DNA from: Allobosea sp. BK604
Lineage (GTDB): Bacteria; Pseudomonadota; Alphaproteobacteria; Rhizobiales; Beijerinckiaceae
Assembly: GCF_004341515.1 (NCBI RefSeq)
Contig: NZ_SLZF01000016.1
Location: forward strand, 1-64,000
Reading direction: 5' to 3'
Length of the DNA: 64,000 nucleotides
The translations under genes and the position numbers were made by a program. The notes beneath the pieces are model-generated. The model ran no database searches. It had not been told where the DNA came from and was given only the letters and a program-made list of their open reading frames with translations. This document shows, piece after piece, positions 36,167 to 44,457 of this stretch (position 1 is its first letter; the number at the start of each line of letters is the position of its first letter).

Positions 36167-37411
36167 TCAGCGCTCCTGTTCTGCAAGGCCGCGCGGCAGG
36201 ATCCGGCGGGGTGCATAGCCATCCTCGCGCAGGGCCGCCTCGATCGCGCGCGTATGCGCCTCGCCGCGCGTCTCGACGGTGACGTCGATCGTCACGCCCT
36301 TGGCCGGAACGTCCAGGAAGAGCCGGCCATGGCTGACCTCGAGGATATTGGCGCCATGCTCGCCGAGCAGGCTCGCGACCTTGCCGAGCAGGCCGGGCCG
36401 GTCGCTGGCGGTCAGCCGGAAGGCGCAGATCCGCTCGTCGCGCTCGAGCTCGCGCACCATGATCGCCGCGAGCAGGCGGGTGTCGATATTGCCGCCGGTC
36501 AGCACGAGCCCGACCTTGCGGCCGCGATAACGCTCCGGCTCCTTCAGGATCGCGGCAAGGCCGATCGCGCCGGCGCCTTCCGCCAGCGAGTGCTGCAGGC
36601 TGGCATAGGCGTTGACCGCGCGCTCGATCAGGTCCTCGCCGATCAGCACGATATCGGCGGTCAGGCTCGCGACGACCGGCAGGGTCTGCTGGCCGACGGT
36701 CTTGACCGCAATGCCTTCGGCGAGCGTCGCGCCGCCGATGAAGAGGTCCTTGCCGTTGACCGCGTTGTAGAAGGACGGGTAGAGCGCGGCCTCGACGCCG
36801 ATCAGCTCGATCTCCGGCTTGATCGCCTTCGCCGCGATGGCATTGCCGGCCATCAGCCCGCCGCCGCCGAGCGGGATCACCAGCATGTCGAGATCGGGCG
36901 CTTCGGCGAGCATCTCGCGCGCGACCGTGCCCTGGCCGGCCATCACCGCCGCATCGTCATAGGGGTGGACGAAAACCAGGGCCTCGCTCTCCGCGAGCTC
37001 ACGCGCCTTCTGCGCGGATTCGTAGAGTGTTTCGCCATGCAGCACGACGCGGGCGCCATGGGCGCGGGTATTCTCGACCTTCACCAGCGGCGTCGTCTCC
37101 GGCATCACGATCGTCGCCGGGATGCCGAAACGGTGGGCGTGATAGGCGACGGCCTGGGCATGGTTGCCGGCCGACATGGCGATGACGCCGCGCTTCTTCT
37201 CATCGGCGTCGAGCGAGAGCAGCTTGTTGACCGCGCCGCGCTCCTTGAACGAGGCGGTCGCCTGCATGTTCTCGTGCTTGACCAGGATGGTCGCGCCAGT
37301 GAGCTCGGAGAGGCGCGGCGCCGGCACCAGCGGCGTGCGCAGCACATGGCCCTCGATCCGGCGTGCGGCGGCGTCGATATCGGCAGGGGTGATCGCGAAG
37401 GGCGCGCTCAT
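36167..37411 (-). CDS. ilvA: Threonine ammonia-lyase with ACT domain
   Basis: 414 residues. PLP enzyme of fold type II: the Schiff-base Lys is in ATASFKERGA, the PLP phosphate loop is PLGGGGLMAG, and SAGNHAQAVAYHA is the substrate loop. A C-terminal ACT domain (FRLTASDRPGLLGKVASLLG) indicates allosteric control. It deaminates threonine to 2-oxobutanoate. The single ACT and length match the catabolic/one-ACT form rather than the two-ACT biosynthetic IlvA, so the symbol is provisional. Confidence 0.9.
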   Translation of the reverse strand: MSAPFAITPADIDAAARRIEGHVLRTPLVPAPRLSELTGATILVKHENMQATASFKERGAVNKLLSLDADEKKRGVIAMSAGNHAQAVAYHAHRFGIPATIVMPETTPLVKVENTRAHGARVVLHGETLYESAQKARELAESEALVFVHPYDDAAVMAGQGTVAREMLAEAPDLDMLVIPLGGGGLMAGNAIAAKAIKPEIELIGVEAALYPSFYNAVNGKDLFIGGATLAEGIAVKTVGQQTLPVVASLTADIVLIGEDLIERAVNAYASLQHSLAEGAGAIGLAAILKEPERYRGRKVGLVLTGGNIDTRLLAAIMVRELERDERICAFRLTASDRPGLLGKVASLLGEHGANILEVSHGRLFLDVPAKGVTIDVTVETRGEAHTRAIEAALREDGYAPRRILPRGLAEQER

Positions 37412-37448
37412 CGTCGGTTTTCCACTCGAGTCCCGGATCGTTAAGTGT

Positions 37449-37523
37449 TCAGACCTGCACGCCTTCAGACCTGGCCATGTTCAGACTTGGCCATGTTCAT
37501 ACCTGGCCATGTTCATACTTGGC
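37449..37523. repeat. Short tandem repeat, 16-bp unit, about 4.7 copies
   Basis: Units at 37449, 37465, 37481, 37497 and 37513 vary on TCAGACCTGGCCATGT (TCAGACTTGGCCATGT, TCATACCTGGCCATGT, TCATACTTGG). Outer units are more diverged. It lies between ilvA and the LivH-like gene and includes the last codons of the latter (stop at 37513-37515). Confidence 0.93.
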
Positions 37524-38850
37524 GTGGCGTCAACGCGCCCTCGCCGAAGAAGCCGCCGGGGCGCAGGATCAGCACGACGGCGAGCAAGCTATAGACGGCG
37601 AGGTCGCGCTGTTCGAGCGGCATTGTCGACGACCAGACGGCTTCGAACAGCGCGATGCTGAGCGCGCCGAGGCAGGCCCCCGAGACCGAGCCGATGCCGC
37701 CGAGAATGGCGGCGACCAGCGCCTTCAGCCCGAGCGTGAAGCCGCCGGCAAAGCCCATGCCGCCATAGATGATCGTGACGATCACGCCGGCCGCCCCGCA
37801 GCAGGCGCAGGCCAGGACCAGCGCCCTGTCGTGCACGGCGCGGGCATCGACGCCGAACAGCGCCGCCGTCCTGGCATCGTCCGAGACGGCCCGCCAGGCC
37901 CGGCCGAAGGACGAGTACTTGATCAGCAGCACCAGCCCGACCGCCGCCGCCAGCCCGAATGCCGCCAGCGCCAGCCCGACCGGCGTCACCGTGACGATGA
38001 AGCGGCCGGCCCGCGCCAGCGCCCAGGGCTCGTTGAAGACCGGCGGCAGCCAGCGCAGGTCCGGCCCCTGCGCCAGCCGCAAATATTCCGACAGGCCGAT
38101 CGCGAGCCCGATCGTCGCGATCAGCACCTGCTGGCCGGTGGCCTTCTCCAGATGGCGCAGGACGAAGCGGCCCATGGCGAAGCCGTGGAAGGCCGAGACC
38201 GCCATGGCGACGACGAAGGCGACGAGCAGGCCCGAGACCGGCGTCGAGAGCGAGGCCGAGACCAGCAGCGCGACGCCGACGACGGAGGCCAGCGCGCCGA
38301 GCGACGCGAATTCGCCGAAACTCAGGATGATGCGGCCGGTCAGCCCGTAGATCAGCGCATAGGCCGAGGCGAGCAGCGCGTAGACCGCGGCCGAGGGCAG
38401 GGCGCTCAGGGTCTGCTGCAGGCCGTAGGCCAGCGCCGCCGGGATCTCCGGCAGGTCCTCGATGCGGGCCGAGCCCGGATCGGGCGGCGGCTCCTCGCGA
38501 TTCTCCAGATAGAAGCGGCGCAGCAGGTAGAAGCTGGCATCGCTCATCGGCCTGCCATCGGCCGCGACGCCGATCAGCGCGCCGCGCTGCAGGCCGACGC
38601 CCTCGCCGGCGAAGAGGCAGTCGATGAAGCGGGTCCGCGCCGGCCCCTCGCCGAGCTCGACCTTGTAGATGATGCGCAACGTATTGGGCCTCGGCCCGAC
38701 CGTGCCGCGCTCGACGGTGATGCGCGCCTCCGGCGGGTTCAGCGGCGGGATCGCCTGCCGGCACAGCCGCGTCTGGTCGGTGTCGAAGCGCTCGCCGCAG
38801 CCGACGAGCGCCAGGCCGAGGAGAATCAGCAGGAGGAGGGCGGGGCGCAT
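37513..38850 (-). CDS. LivH-type ABC permease with lipoprotein-like N-terminal domain
   Basis: About 445 residues. ATG 38850 gives RPALLLLILLGLALVGC, a lipoprotein signal with lipobox LVGC. About 130 extracytoplasmic residues (with Cys pair LCRQAIPPLNPPEA and FIDCLFAGEG) precede a normal LivH core of about 300 residues: GLQQTLSALPSAAVYALLAS, GRIILSFGEFASLGALASV, YSSFGRAWRAVSDDARTAAL, FTLGLKALVAAILGGIGSV. A branched-chain or amide-type import permease normally has LivM/F/G/K partners; none is adjacent. The last codons lie in a minisatellite. Confidence 0.82.
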   Translation of the reverse strand: MRPALLLLILLGLALVGCGERFDTDQTRLCRQAIPPLNPPEARITVERGTVGPRPNTLRIIYKVELGEGPARTRFIDCLFAGEGVGLQRGALIGVAADGRPMSDASFYLLRRFYLENREEPPPDPGSARIEDLPEIPAALAYGLQQTLSALPSAAVYALLASAYALIYGLTGRIILSFGEFASLGALASVVGVALLVSASLSTPVSGLLVAFVVAMAVSAFHGFAMGRFVLRHLEKATGQQVLIATIGLAIGLSEYLRLAQGPDLRWLPPVFNEPWALARAGRFIVTVTPVGLALAAFGLAAAVGLVLLIKYSSFGRAWRAVSDDARTAALFGVDARAVHDRALVLACACCGAAGVIVTIIYGGMGFAGGFTLGLKALVAAILGGIGSVSGACLGALSIALFEAVWSSTMPLEQRDLAVYSLLAVVLILRPGGFFGEGALTPRQV

Positions 38851-38948
38851 TGTCGCGACGCTACCGCGGGATTGTCCGTGTTCAAACATGGCGTCATCCC
38901 TGCGCTCCGCTTCGCTGCGGCCGGGATGAGGCGCGGGTTCTGGCAGCC

Positions 38949-40022
38949 TTACGCCAAGGCCTTCAGCTTCTCGGCCACGCGCGGTGCGAAATAGGTCAGC
39001 ACCCCGTCGGCGCCGGCGCGCTTGAAGGCGATCAGGCTCTCCAGCATCGCCTTGTCGCCGTCGAGCCAGCCATTCTGGGCGGCGGCCTGGATCATCGCGT
39101 ATTCGCCGGAGACCTGGTAGGCGAAGGTCGGCACCCGGAAATGCTCCTTCACCCGCGCGACCACGTCGAGATAGGGCAGGCCCGGCTTGATCATCACCAT
39201 GTCGGCGCCCTCCTCGAGATCGAGCGCGACCTCGGCGATGGCCTCGTCGGTATTCGCCGGGTCCATCTGATAGGTGCGCTTGTCGCCGATCAGCGTCGCA
39301 TTGGTGCCGATCGCATCGCGGAACGGGCCATAGAAGGCCGAGGCGTATTTCGCCGCATAGGCCATGATCTGGACCTCGTCGAAACCGGCTTCGTCCAGCT
39401 CGGCGCGGATCGCCCCGACCCGCCCGTCCATCATGTCCGACGGCGCGATCACGTCGGCGCCGGCCTCGGCCAGCGCCAGCGCCTGCTGGGTCAGGATGCC
39501 GACGCTGGCATCGTTGAGCACGGTCTCGCCCGACATCACCCCGTCATGGCCGTGCGAGGTGTAGGGATCGAGCGCCGCATCGCAGATGATGCCGAGCTCT
39601 GGCACCTCCTGCTTGATCGCCCGCACCGCCCGGCACATCAGGTTGCGCGTGTTCAGCGCTTCCGAGCCGGTCGCGTCGCGCAGCGACTTCTCGACATTGG
39701 GGAAGGGCGCGATGGCGGGGATGCCGAGCCTGGCGGCCTGCACGCTCTGGCGCACCGCCTCCTCGATATTCAGCCGGTCGACGCCGGGCATCCAGGCGAT
39801 GGGCGTGCGCGCCTCCGACGAATCGACCAGGAAGATCGGCCAGATCAGGTCGTTGGTCGTCAGCACCGACTCGCGCACCAGCCGGCGCGACCATTCGGCC
39901 TTGCGGTTGCGCCGCATGCGCCGGGTCAGGCCGAGCGTATCCGCCTGCTGGGCCGCGGCGGAAGGCGCCTCGTCACGCCGTGCCAGCGCACCCGGAAACG
40001 GCCGTACAACCCGCGATGCCAT
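38949..40022 (-). CDS. hemB: Delta-aminolevulinic acid dehydratase (porphobilinogen synthase)
   Basis: 357 residues from ATG 40022 with GGAGG 5 nt upstream. ESVLTTNDLIWPIFLVD, MPGVDRLNIEEAV, IICDAALDPYTSHGHDGV and SDMMDGRVGAIR precede the two Schiff-base Lys sites MAYAAKYASAFYGPFRDA and ADMVMIKPGLPYLDVV. The Cys triad for catalytic zinc is not present, fitting a Mg-dependent enzyme. It makes porphobilinogen in haem synthesis. Confidence 0.95.
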   Translation of the reverse strand: MASRVVRPFPGALARRDEAPSAAAQQADTLGLTRRMRRNRKAEWSRRLVRESVLTTNDLIWPIFLVDSSEARTPIAWMPGVDRLNIEEAVRQSVQAARLGIPAIAPFPNVEKSLRDATGSEALNTRNLMCRAVRAIKQEVPELGIICDAALDPYTSHGHDGVMSGETVLNDASVGILTQQALALAEAGADVIAPSDMMDGRVGAIRAELDEAGFDEVQIMAYAAKYASAFYGPFRDAIGTNATLIGDKRTYQMDPANTDEAIAEVALDLEEGADMVMIKPGLPYLDVVARVKEHFRVPTFAYQVSGEYAMIQAAAQNGWLDGDKAMLESLIAFKRAGADGVLTYFAPRVAEKLKALA

Positions 40023-40224
40023 GAATGCCTCCGCCCGTTCCGGGCCGTCGCTCTTGTTCGTTATGACGTCCTTATCACATCGGAACCATTCCAAAACAGG
40101 GGTGGATGGTCGCAACTGCAAAGCCGGGTTGCGGCAGCCGCGCGCGTTGACAAGCGCCGCCGGCCCGGCCCAGAACCGCCCGGCAACCCGGCCGCACGAG
40201 CAATGACTGTCTCACGAGCACTGA

Positions 40225-41280
40225 ATGTCTGAGGACCCCGAGATCATCTGCGAAATCCGCGGCGCGGCCGGGGTCGTCATCCTCAACCGGCCGAAGGCGC
40301 TGAATGCGCTGAGCCACGGCATGGTGCGCGAGCTCGCCCGCGCGCTCGCCGCCTGGGAGCACGATCCCAAGGTCACGCGCATCGTGCTGATGGCGGCGGG
40401 CGAGAAGGCCTTCTGCGCCGGCGGCGATATCCGCGCGTTGCATGATCTCGGACGCGCCGGCAAGTTTGACGAAATGCTCGCCTTCTGGGCCGAGGAATAT
40501 GTCCTCAACGCCCATATCCAGCGCTATCCCAAGCCCTATATCTCGCTGATCGACGGCATCGTCATGGGCGGCGGCGTCGGCGTCTCCCTGCATGGCCGCT
40601 ATCGCGTCGCCGGCGAGCGCTATCTCTTCGCCATGCCGGAGGTCGGCATCGGCTTCTTCCCGGATGTCGGCGCGACCTATGCCTTGCCGCGCCTGCCGGG
40701 CGCCGCCGGCATCTATCTGGCGCTGACGGGCGATCGTGTCGGCGCCGCCGATGCGCTGGCGCTCGGCCTTGCCACCCATGCCGTGCCGAGCGCGCGCATG
40801 GCCGAGCTCGCCGACGCCCTGACCGGGCGCGGCGCGGTCGACGACATCCTCGCCGAATTCACCCATGACCCCGGCCCGGAACAGCTCGCGTCCAACCGCG
40901 CCACCATCGCCGAATGCTTCGGCGCGCCCGATCTGGCCGGAATCCGCGACCGGCTCGCGCTCAAGGCCAGGGAGGGCGATACGTTCGCCGCCAAGGCGCT
41001 GCAGACCGTCGCGGTGAAATCGCCGACCAGCGTCGCCATCACCTTCGAGCAGATGCGCCGCGGCGCGACGCTCGACTTCGCCGAGGCGATGCGCACGGAA
41101 TATCGCATCGTCTCGCGCGTCGCCCGCAGCCCGGAATTCTACGAGGGCGTGCGCGCGGTCGTCATCGACAAGGACCATGCCCCGCGCTGGCAGCCCGCCA
41201 GCCTCGACGCCGTCGATCCGGATGCCATCGCCGCCTATTTCGCGCCGCTCGGCGCCGACGAACTCGATCTGGAGCAATAG
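40225..41280 (+). CDS. 3-hydroxyisobutyryl-CoA hydrolase-like protein
   Basis: 351 residues. The crotonase fold starts VVILNRPKALNALSHGMV; the oxyanion hole is in GEKAFCAGGDIRAL and DGIVMGGGVGVSL, and the catalytic Glu/Asp region is FAMPEVGIGFFPDVGATYAL. The C-terminal extension (IDKDHAPRWQPASLDAVDPD) is typical of HIBCH-type hydrolases of valine degradation rather than plain enoyl-CoA hydratases (about 260 residues). Confidence 0.9.
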   Translation: MSEDPEIICEIRGAAGVVILNRPKALNALSHGMVRELARALAAWEHDPKVTRIVLMAAGEKAFCAGGDIRALHDLGRAGKFDEMLAFWAEEYVLNAHIQRYPKPYISLIDGIVMGGGVGVSLHGRYRVAGERYLFAMPEVGIGFFPDVGATYALPRLPGAAGIYLALTGDRVGAADALALGLATHAVPSARMAELADALTGRGAVDDILAEFTHDPGPEQLASNRATIAECFGAPDLAGIRDRLALKAREGDTFAAKALQTVAVKSPTSVAITFEQMRRGATLDFAEAMRTEYRIVSRVARSPEFYEGVRAVVIDKDHAPRWQPASLDAVDPDAIAAYFAPLGADELDLEQ

Positions 41281-41283
41281 GGC

Positions 41284-41757
41284 ATGGCGCTCGGGCGCGG
41301 CGAAACGGATACCCAGCGCGGCCAGCGCGTCGTCGGCAATCCCGGCCTGGACGCGCCCGGCCTGGCGGAGAAGCCGCGCCGCCTGATGCGCTGGCGGCTC
41401 CTGCTGGTCTGGCTGCTGCGCCTGCTCTCGATCGCCTGGATGGCCAAGGGCCTGCTCGCCTGGGCGGCGATCTTCGGCATCGGCACCGAGGGCCAGCTCC
41501 CGTTCGAGGAGCAGCTGCTGAGCTCGCAGGCGATCACGGTCTATTTCGCGGTGATCGATCTCGTCGCCGCGGTCGGGCTCTGGCTGACCAGCACCTGGGG
41601 CGGCGTGCTCTGGCTGCTGGCGGCGGTCAGCCAGCTCCTGCTCGGCTTCTTCTTCCCGCGGCTGCTGCCGATCACGCCCTATCTGATCGCCTCTTATGTG
41701 GCGCTGATGGCGGCCTATTTCCTGGCGACCTGGGCAGCGGAGAACGAGGAGACCTGA
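41284..41757 (+). CDS. Small integral membrane protein (DUF6163-like)
   Basis: 157 residues, beginning 3 bp after the previous stop, so translationally linked. Four hydrophobic segments: LLLVWLLRLLSIAWMAKGLL, AITVYFAVIDLVAAVGLWL, GVLWLLAAVSQLLLGFFF and PYLIASYVALMAAYFLATW. It resembles a rhizobial membrane family often found just before ldtR. Function unknown. Confidence 0.75.
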   Translation: MALGRGETDTQRGQRVVGNPGLDAPGLAEKPRRLMRWRLLLVWLLRLLSIAWMAKGLLAWAAIFGIGTEGQLPFEEQLLSSQAITVYFAVIDLVAAVGLWLTSTWGGVLWLLAAVSQLLLGFFFPRLLPITPYLIASYVALMAAYFLATWAAENEET

Positions 41758-41778
41758 GCCCTCGGCAGGGGAGGGTGC

Positions 41779-41933
41779 GCATCGGCCCGAAAAGTGGATC
41801 GCGGTTTTCGGAAAAGCCGATGCGGAAACAACGCATCGGCCCGAAAAGTGGATCGCGGTTTTTGGAAAAAGCCGATGCGGAAACAACGCATCGGCCCGAA
41901 AAGTGGATCGCGGTTTTCGGGAAAAGCCGATGC
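41779..41933. repeat. Three copies of a 45-bp palindromic element (about 54-bp period)
   Basis: Copies at 41779, 41833 and 41888 read GCATCGGCCCGAAAAGTGGA, TCGCGGTTTT(C/T)GG, AAAA-GCCGATGC. The ends GCATCGGC/GCCGATGC and the inner CCGAAAA/TTTTCGG pair. Spacers are GGAAACAAC. Sequence and copy number match the triplet at 5507-5679, but spacers differ. Confidence 0.92.
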
Positions 41934-42183
41934 GGAAACAAGGGGCCGGATTAGCGGACCGGATGAGATCCGGTCCGCTGATCCGGCCCGTCGATTGCGC
42001 AGAGTCTTGGTAACAAACGCTTTAGCTTAAGCAATTCTGGCTTCATGTTGGATTCACCCAAAGGGGTAAATCCCTGATTCATCCTGATATTTAAACTCGT
42101 TTTCATCCGTGCCGCCTATGGTGTTCCTCAGAAGCGGACCGGGAGAAAAATCCTGGCCGATATTCAACAGGCGGGATTATACC
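41934..42183. other. Leader region of ldtR
   Basis: About 250 bp. It contains an inverted pair around GCCGGATTAGCGGACCGGATGAGATCCGGTCCGCTGATCCGGC (stem GCGGACCGGAT/ATCCGGTCCGC), followed by an AT-richer stretch (42005-42110) with TTGGTAAC/TTAGCTTAAG-like sequence that may hold the ldtR promoter. No gene seen. Confidence 0.5.
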
Positions 42184-42696
42184 ATGAAAGCGAGCGTAAA
42201 GACTTCGGCTCCGGCCAAGTCAGAGGAAGTTCAACTCAAGGTGAAGCCCCTTTACCTTGAGTCCCTCACTCTGGTGGAGCGGCTGCATCGTCGCCTGCTC
42301 GATGTCATCAAGGACGAGTTCGAGCGCCGCAACCGCGACGACGTCAACAGCGTCCAGGCGCTGCTGCTCTACAATATCGGCGATGCCGAGCTCAGCGCCA
42401 GCGAGCTGCGGACGCGCGGCTACTATCTCGGCTCGAACGTCTCCTACAACGTCAAGAAGCTGGTCGAGCTCGGCTATCTTCACCACGCCCGTTCGCGCAT
42501 CGACCGCCGCTCGGTCCGCATCAGCCTGACCGAGAAGGGCCGCGACGTGCACAATCTCGTGAAGGGCGTCTACGACAAGCATGTTCAGACGGTCGAGCAG
42601 ATCGGTGGCATCGCCGCCGATGATTTCGAGCGCATGAACAACGCCCTGCTGCGGCTCGAGCGCTTCTGGACCGACCAGATCCGCTACAAGCTCTGA
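42184..42696 (+). CDS. ldtR: MarR-family regulator LdtR
   Basis: 170 residues from ATG 42184. VQLKVKPLYLESLTLVERLH and RRLLDVIKDEFERR are followed by a winged helix (LSASELRTRGYYLGSNVSYN then VKKLVELGYLHHARSRIDRR). The match to LdtR of Liberibacter and rhizobia, and the adjacent L,D-transpeptidase gene that LdtR is known to control there, support the name. It is regulated by small ligands in Liberibacter. A terminator follows, so ldtP has its own promoter. Confidence 0.88.
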   Translation: MKASVKTSAPAKSEEVQLKVKPLYLESLTLVERLHRRLLDVIKDEFERRNRDDVNSVQALLLYNIGDAELSASELRTRGYYLGSNVSYNVKKLVELGYLHHARSRIDRRSVRISLTEKGRDVHNLVKGVYDKHVQTVEQIGGIAADDFERMNNALLRLERFWTDQIRYKL

Positions 42697-42710
42697 TTTC
42701 GGGCCTCGAG

Positions 42711-42730
42711 AGCCGCGTCGCGCGGCTTTT
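42711..42730 (+). terminator. Terminator of ldtR
   Basis: Stem AGCCGCG/CGCGGCT with a TCG loop, followed by TTTT, 14 bp after the ldtR stop. Confidence 0.8.
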
Positions 42731-43021
42731 CCCGCCAGTTCTTCAGCCTCCGCCGCGCGGAGGCTGAAGCTTGCGCAGCTCTCGCGGCCGCGTCGGATCT
42801 TCGCCCGAGCTGTGGCTGAGATCACGCAGGTCGCCTGCAAAACCGCTCTCTGCCTCCATTGCGCCCCCACTGCCCTAAAAACGCCGCGCTCACGCGACGT
42901 TAACTCTGGTATTGGATCGTCGCTCGCAGCCGGGCCGCCTTCCGAGGCGTAGGCCCGATTGCTGTCTTGCGACGCTTTGGGCGCGCAGCTTTGCTGTATG
43001 AGGACTTGGAAGAGGGGTGTT
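42731..43021. promoter_or_regulatory. ldtP upstream region
   Basis: Non-coding space that must hold the ldtP promoter and, by analogy with Liberibacter, LdtR sites. The stem CCGCGCGG and the patch CTAAAAACGCCGCGCTCACG with GACGTTAACTCTGGTATTGG (about 42875-42918) stand out, but I cannot define an operator. Confidence 0.4.
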
Positions 43022-44263
43022 ATGTCGAATTTCTGCCTGACCCGCCGTGAAACCGTGCTGGCGCTGCTCTCGGGCGTCGCGGCAAGCGCGGCAGCGCCGG
43101 CCTTCGCCCAGCAGGCGGAGTGGCGGCAGAGCTACGATTCCGGCGCCCGCAACGCGGTGCTGCGCTCCTCGACCCCGATGCTCTCCCCGGAAAGCCTCCA
43201 GGCCACCGAGCAGGCCATCGCCGCCTATCGCGATCTCGCCGCCCGCGGCGGCTGGCCGATGCTGCAGGTCAGCGAGCGCCTGAGCGTCGGCTCGCGCGGC
43301 CCCGGCGTCGTGGCGCTGCGCCAGCGCCTGATCGTCACCGGTGATCTCGATGCCAATGCCGGCACCAGCAATGTCTTCGATTCCTATGTCGAGGCCGGGC
43401 TGCGCCAGTTCCAGTCGCGCGTCGGCCTTTCCACCACGGGCACGCTGACCAAGGCGACGCTGGCCGCGCTCAACGTGCCGATCGACCGCCGCATCCGTCA
43501 GCTCGAGACCAATGTCGTGCGCCTGCGCACCTGGTCGGGCAGTCTCGGCCAGCGCTATGTCGTCGCCAATATCCCGGCCGCGATGGTCGAGACGGTCGAG
43601 AACGGCCATGTCGCGACGCGCCATGCCGCCGGCGTCGGCAAGATCGACCGTCAGTCGCCGCTGCTGCAGACCAAGATCCCCGAAGTCAATTTCAACCCGA
43701 CCTGGACGGTTCCCGCTTCGATCATCCGCAAGGATCTGATCCCGAAGATGCAGAAGGAGCCGAACTACCTCACCGAGAACAAGATCCGCATCATCGGCCC
43801 GAACGGCGAGATCCCGCCGGACCGGGTCAACTGGCGCTCGGACGAGGCGACCCGCTACACCTTCCGCCAGGATCCTGGCGGCGACTTCAACTCGCTCGGC
43901 TTCGTACGCATCAACATCCCGAGCCCGCACGGCGTCTACATGCACGACACGCCCTCGAAGGGCATCTTCGGCGACGATTACCGCTTCGTCTCCTCGGGCT
44001 GCATCCGCGTCCAGAACGTGCGCGACTACATTGCCTGGCTGCTCAAGAACACGCCCGGCTGGGACCGCGCCAAGATCGACGAGGTCATCGCCTCCGGCGA
44101 GCGCATCAACGCCCGCATCGCCGACCCGGTGGCCTGCTACTGGGTCTATGTCACCGCCTGGGCGACCCCGGACGGCGGCGTCCAGTTCCGCGACGACATC
44201 TACAACAAGGACGGCCTCGGCCCGGCCCCGGTCGCCGCGCTGCAGGGCGAGCAGGATATCTGA
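43022..44263 (+). CDS. ldtP: L,D-transpeptidase LdtP
   Basis: 413 residues. The N terminus CLTRRETVLALLSGVAASAA is a Tat-like signal peptide. A PG_binding_1 domain (LSVGSRGPGVVALRQRLIV ... TGTLTKATLAALNV) is followed by a YkuD catalytic domain: MHDTPSKGIFG with the His and RFVSSGCIRVQNV with the nucleophile Cys. It forms 3-3 meso-diaminopimelate cross-links or attaches proteins to peptidoglycan. The neighbour of ldtR, as in Liberibacter. Confidence 0.93.
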   Translation: MSNFCLTRRETVLALLSGVAASAAAPAFAQQAEWRQSYDSGARNAVLRSSTPMLSPESLQATEQAIAAYRDLAARGGWPMLQVSERLSVGSRGPGVVALRQRLIVTGDLDANAGTSNVFDSYVEAGLRQFQSRVGLSTTGTLTKATLAALNVPIDRRIRQLETNVVRLRTWSGSLGQRYVVANIPAAMVETVENGHVATRHAAGVGKIDRQSPLLQTKIPEVNFNPTWTVPASIIRKDLIPKMQKEPNYLTENKIRIIGPNGEIPPDRVNWRSDEATRYTFRQDPGGDFNSLGFVRINIPSPHGVYMHDTPSKGIFGDDYRFVSSGCIRVQNVRDYIAWLLKNTPGWDRAKIDEVIASGERINARIADPVACYWVYVTAWATPDGGVQFRDDIYNKDGLGPAPVAALQGEQDI

Positions 44264-44298
44264 GCGAGCTGACTGCTTAGGTTCGCGAAATGGGGATG

Positions 44299-44329
44299 GG
44301 CCCGCCGGGTGACTGGCTGGCCTTTTTTT
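44299..44329 (+). terminator. Terminator of ldtP
   Basis: GGCCCGCC pairs with GGCTGGCC (one mismatch) around a GGGTGACT loop and is followed by seven T (44323-44329). It closes the ldt unit; the island on the minus strand starts beyond. Confidence 0.75.
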
Positions 44330-44457
44330 GTTGGCGGGGGAGGCGGGTAGCCGAATCTCCGCAGAATCAATGAGTAATTGGCTAGATAAATTTGGATTAG
44401 ATTTAAATGTATGCTGTCGTACAAGGGGCAGGAAACGAACGAGTCGCTTATCAATGC

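Noticed and set aside
44264..44457. A possible attachment site at the left end of the island
   Set aside because: Only an ldtP terminator and an AT-rich stretch; no matching direct repeat was found near 61.1-62.2 kb by eye.
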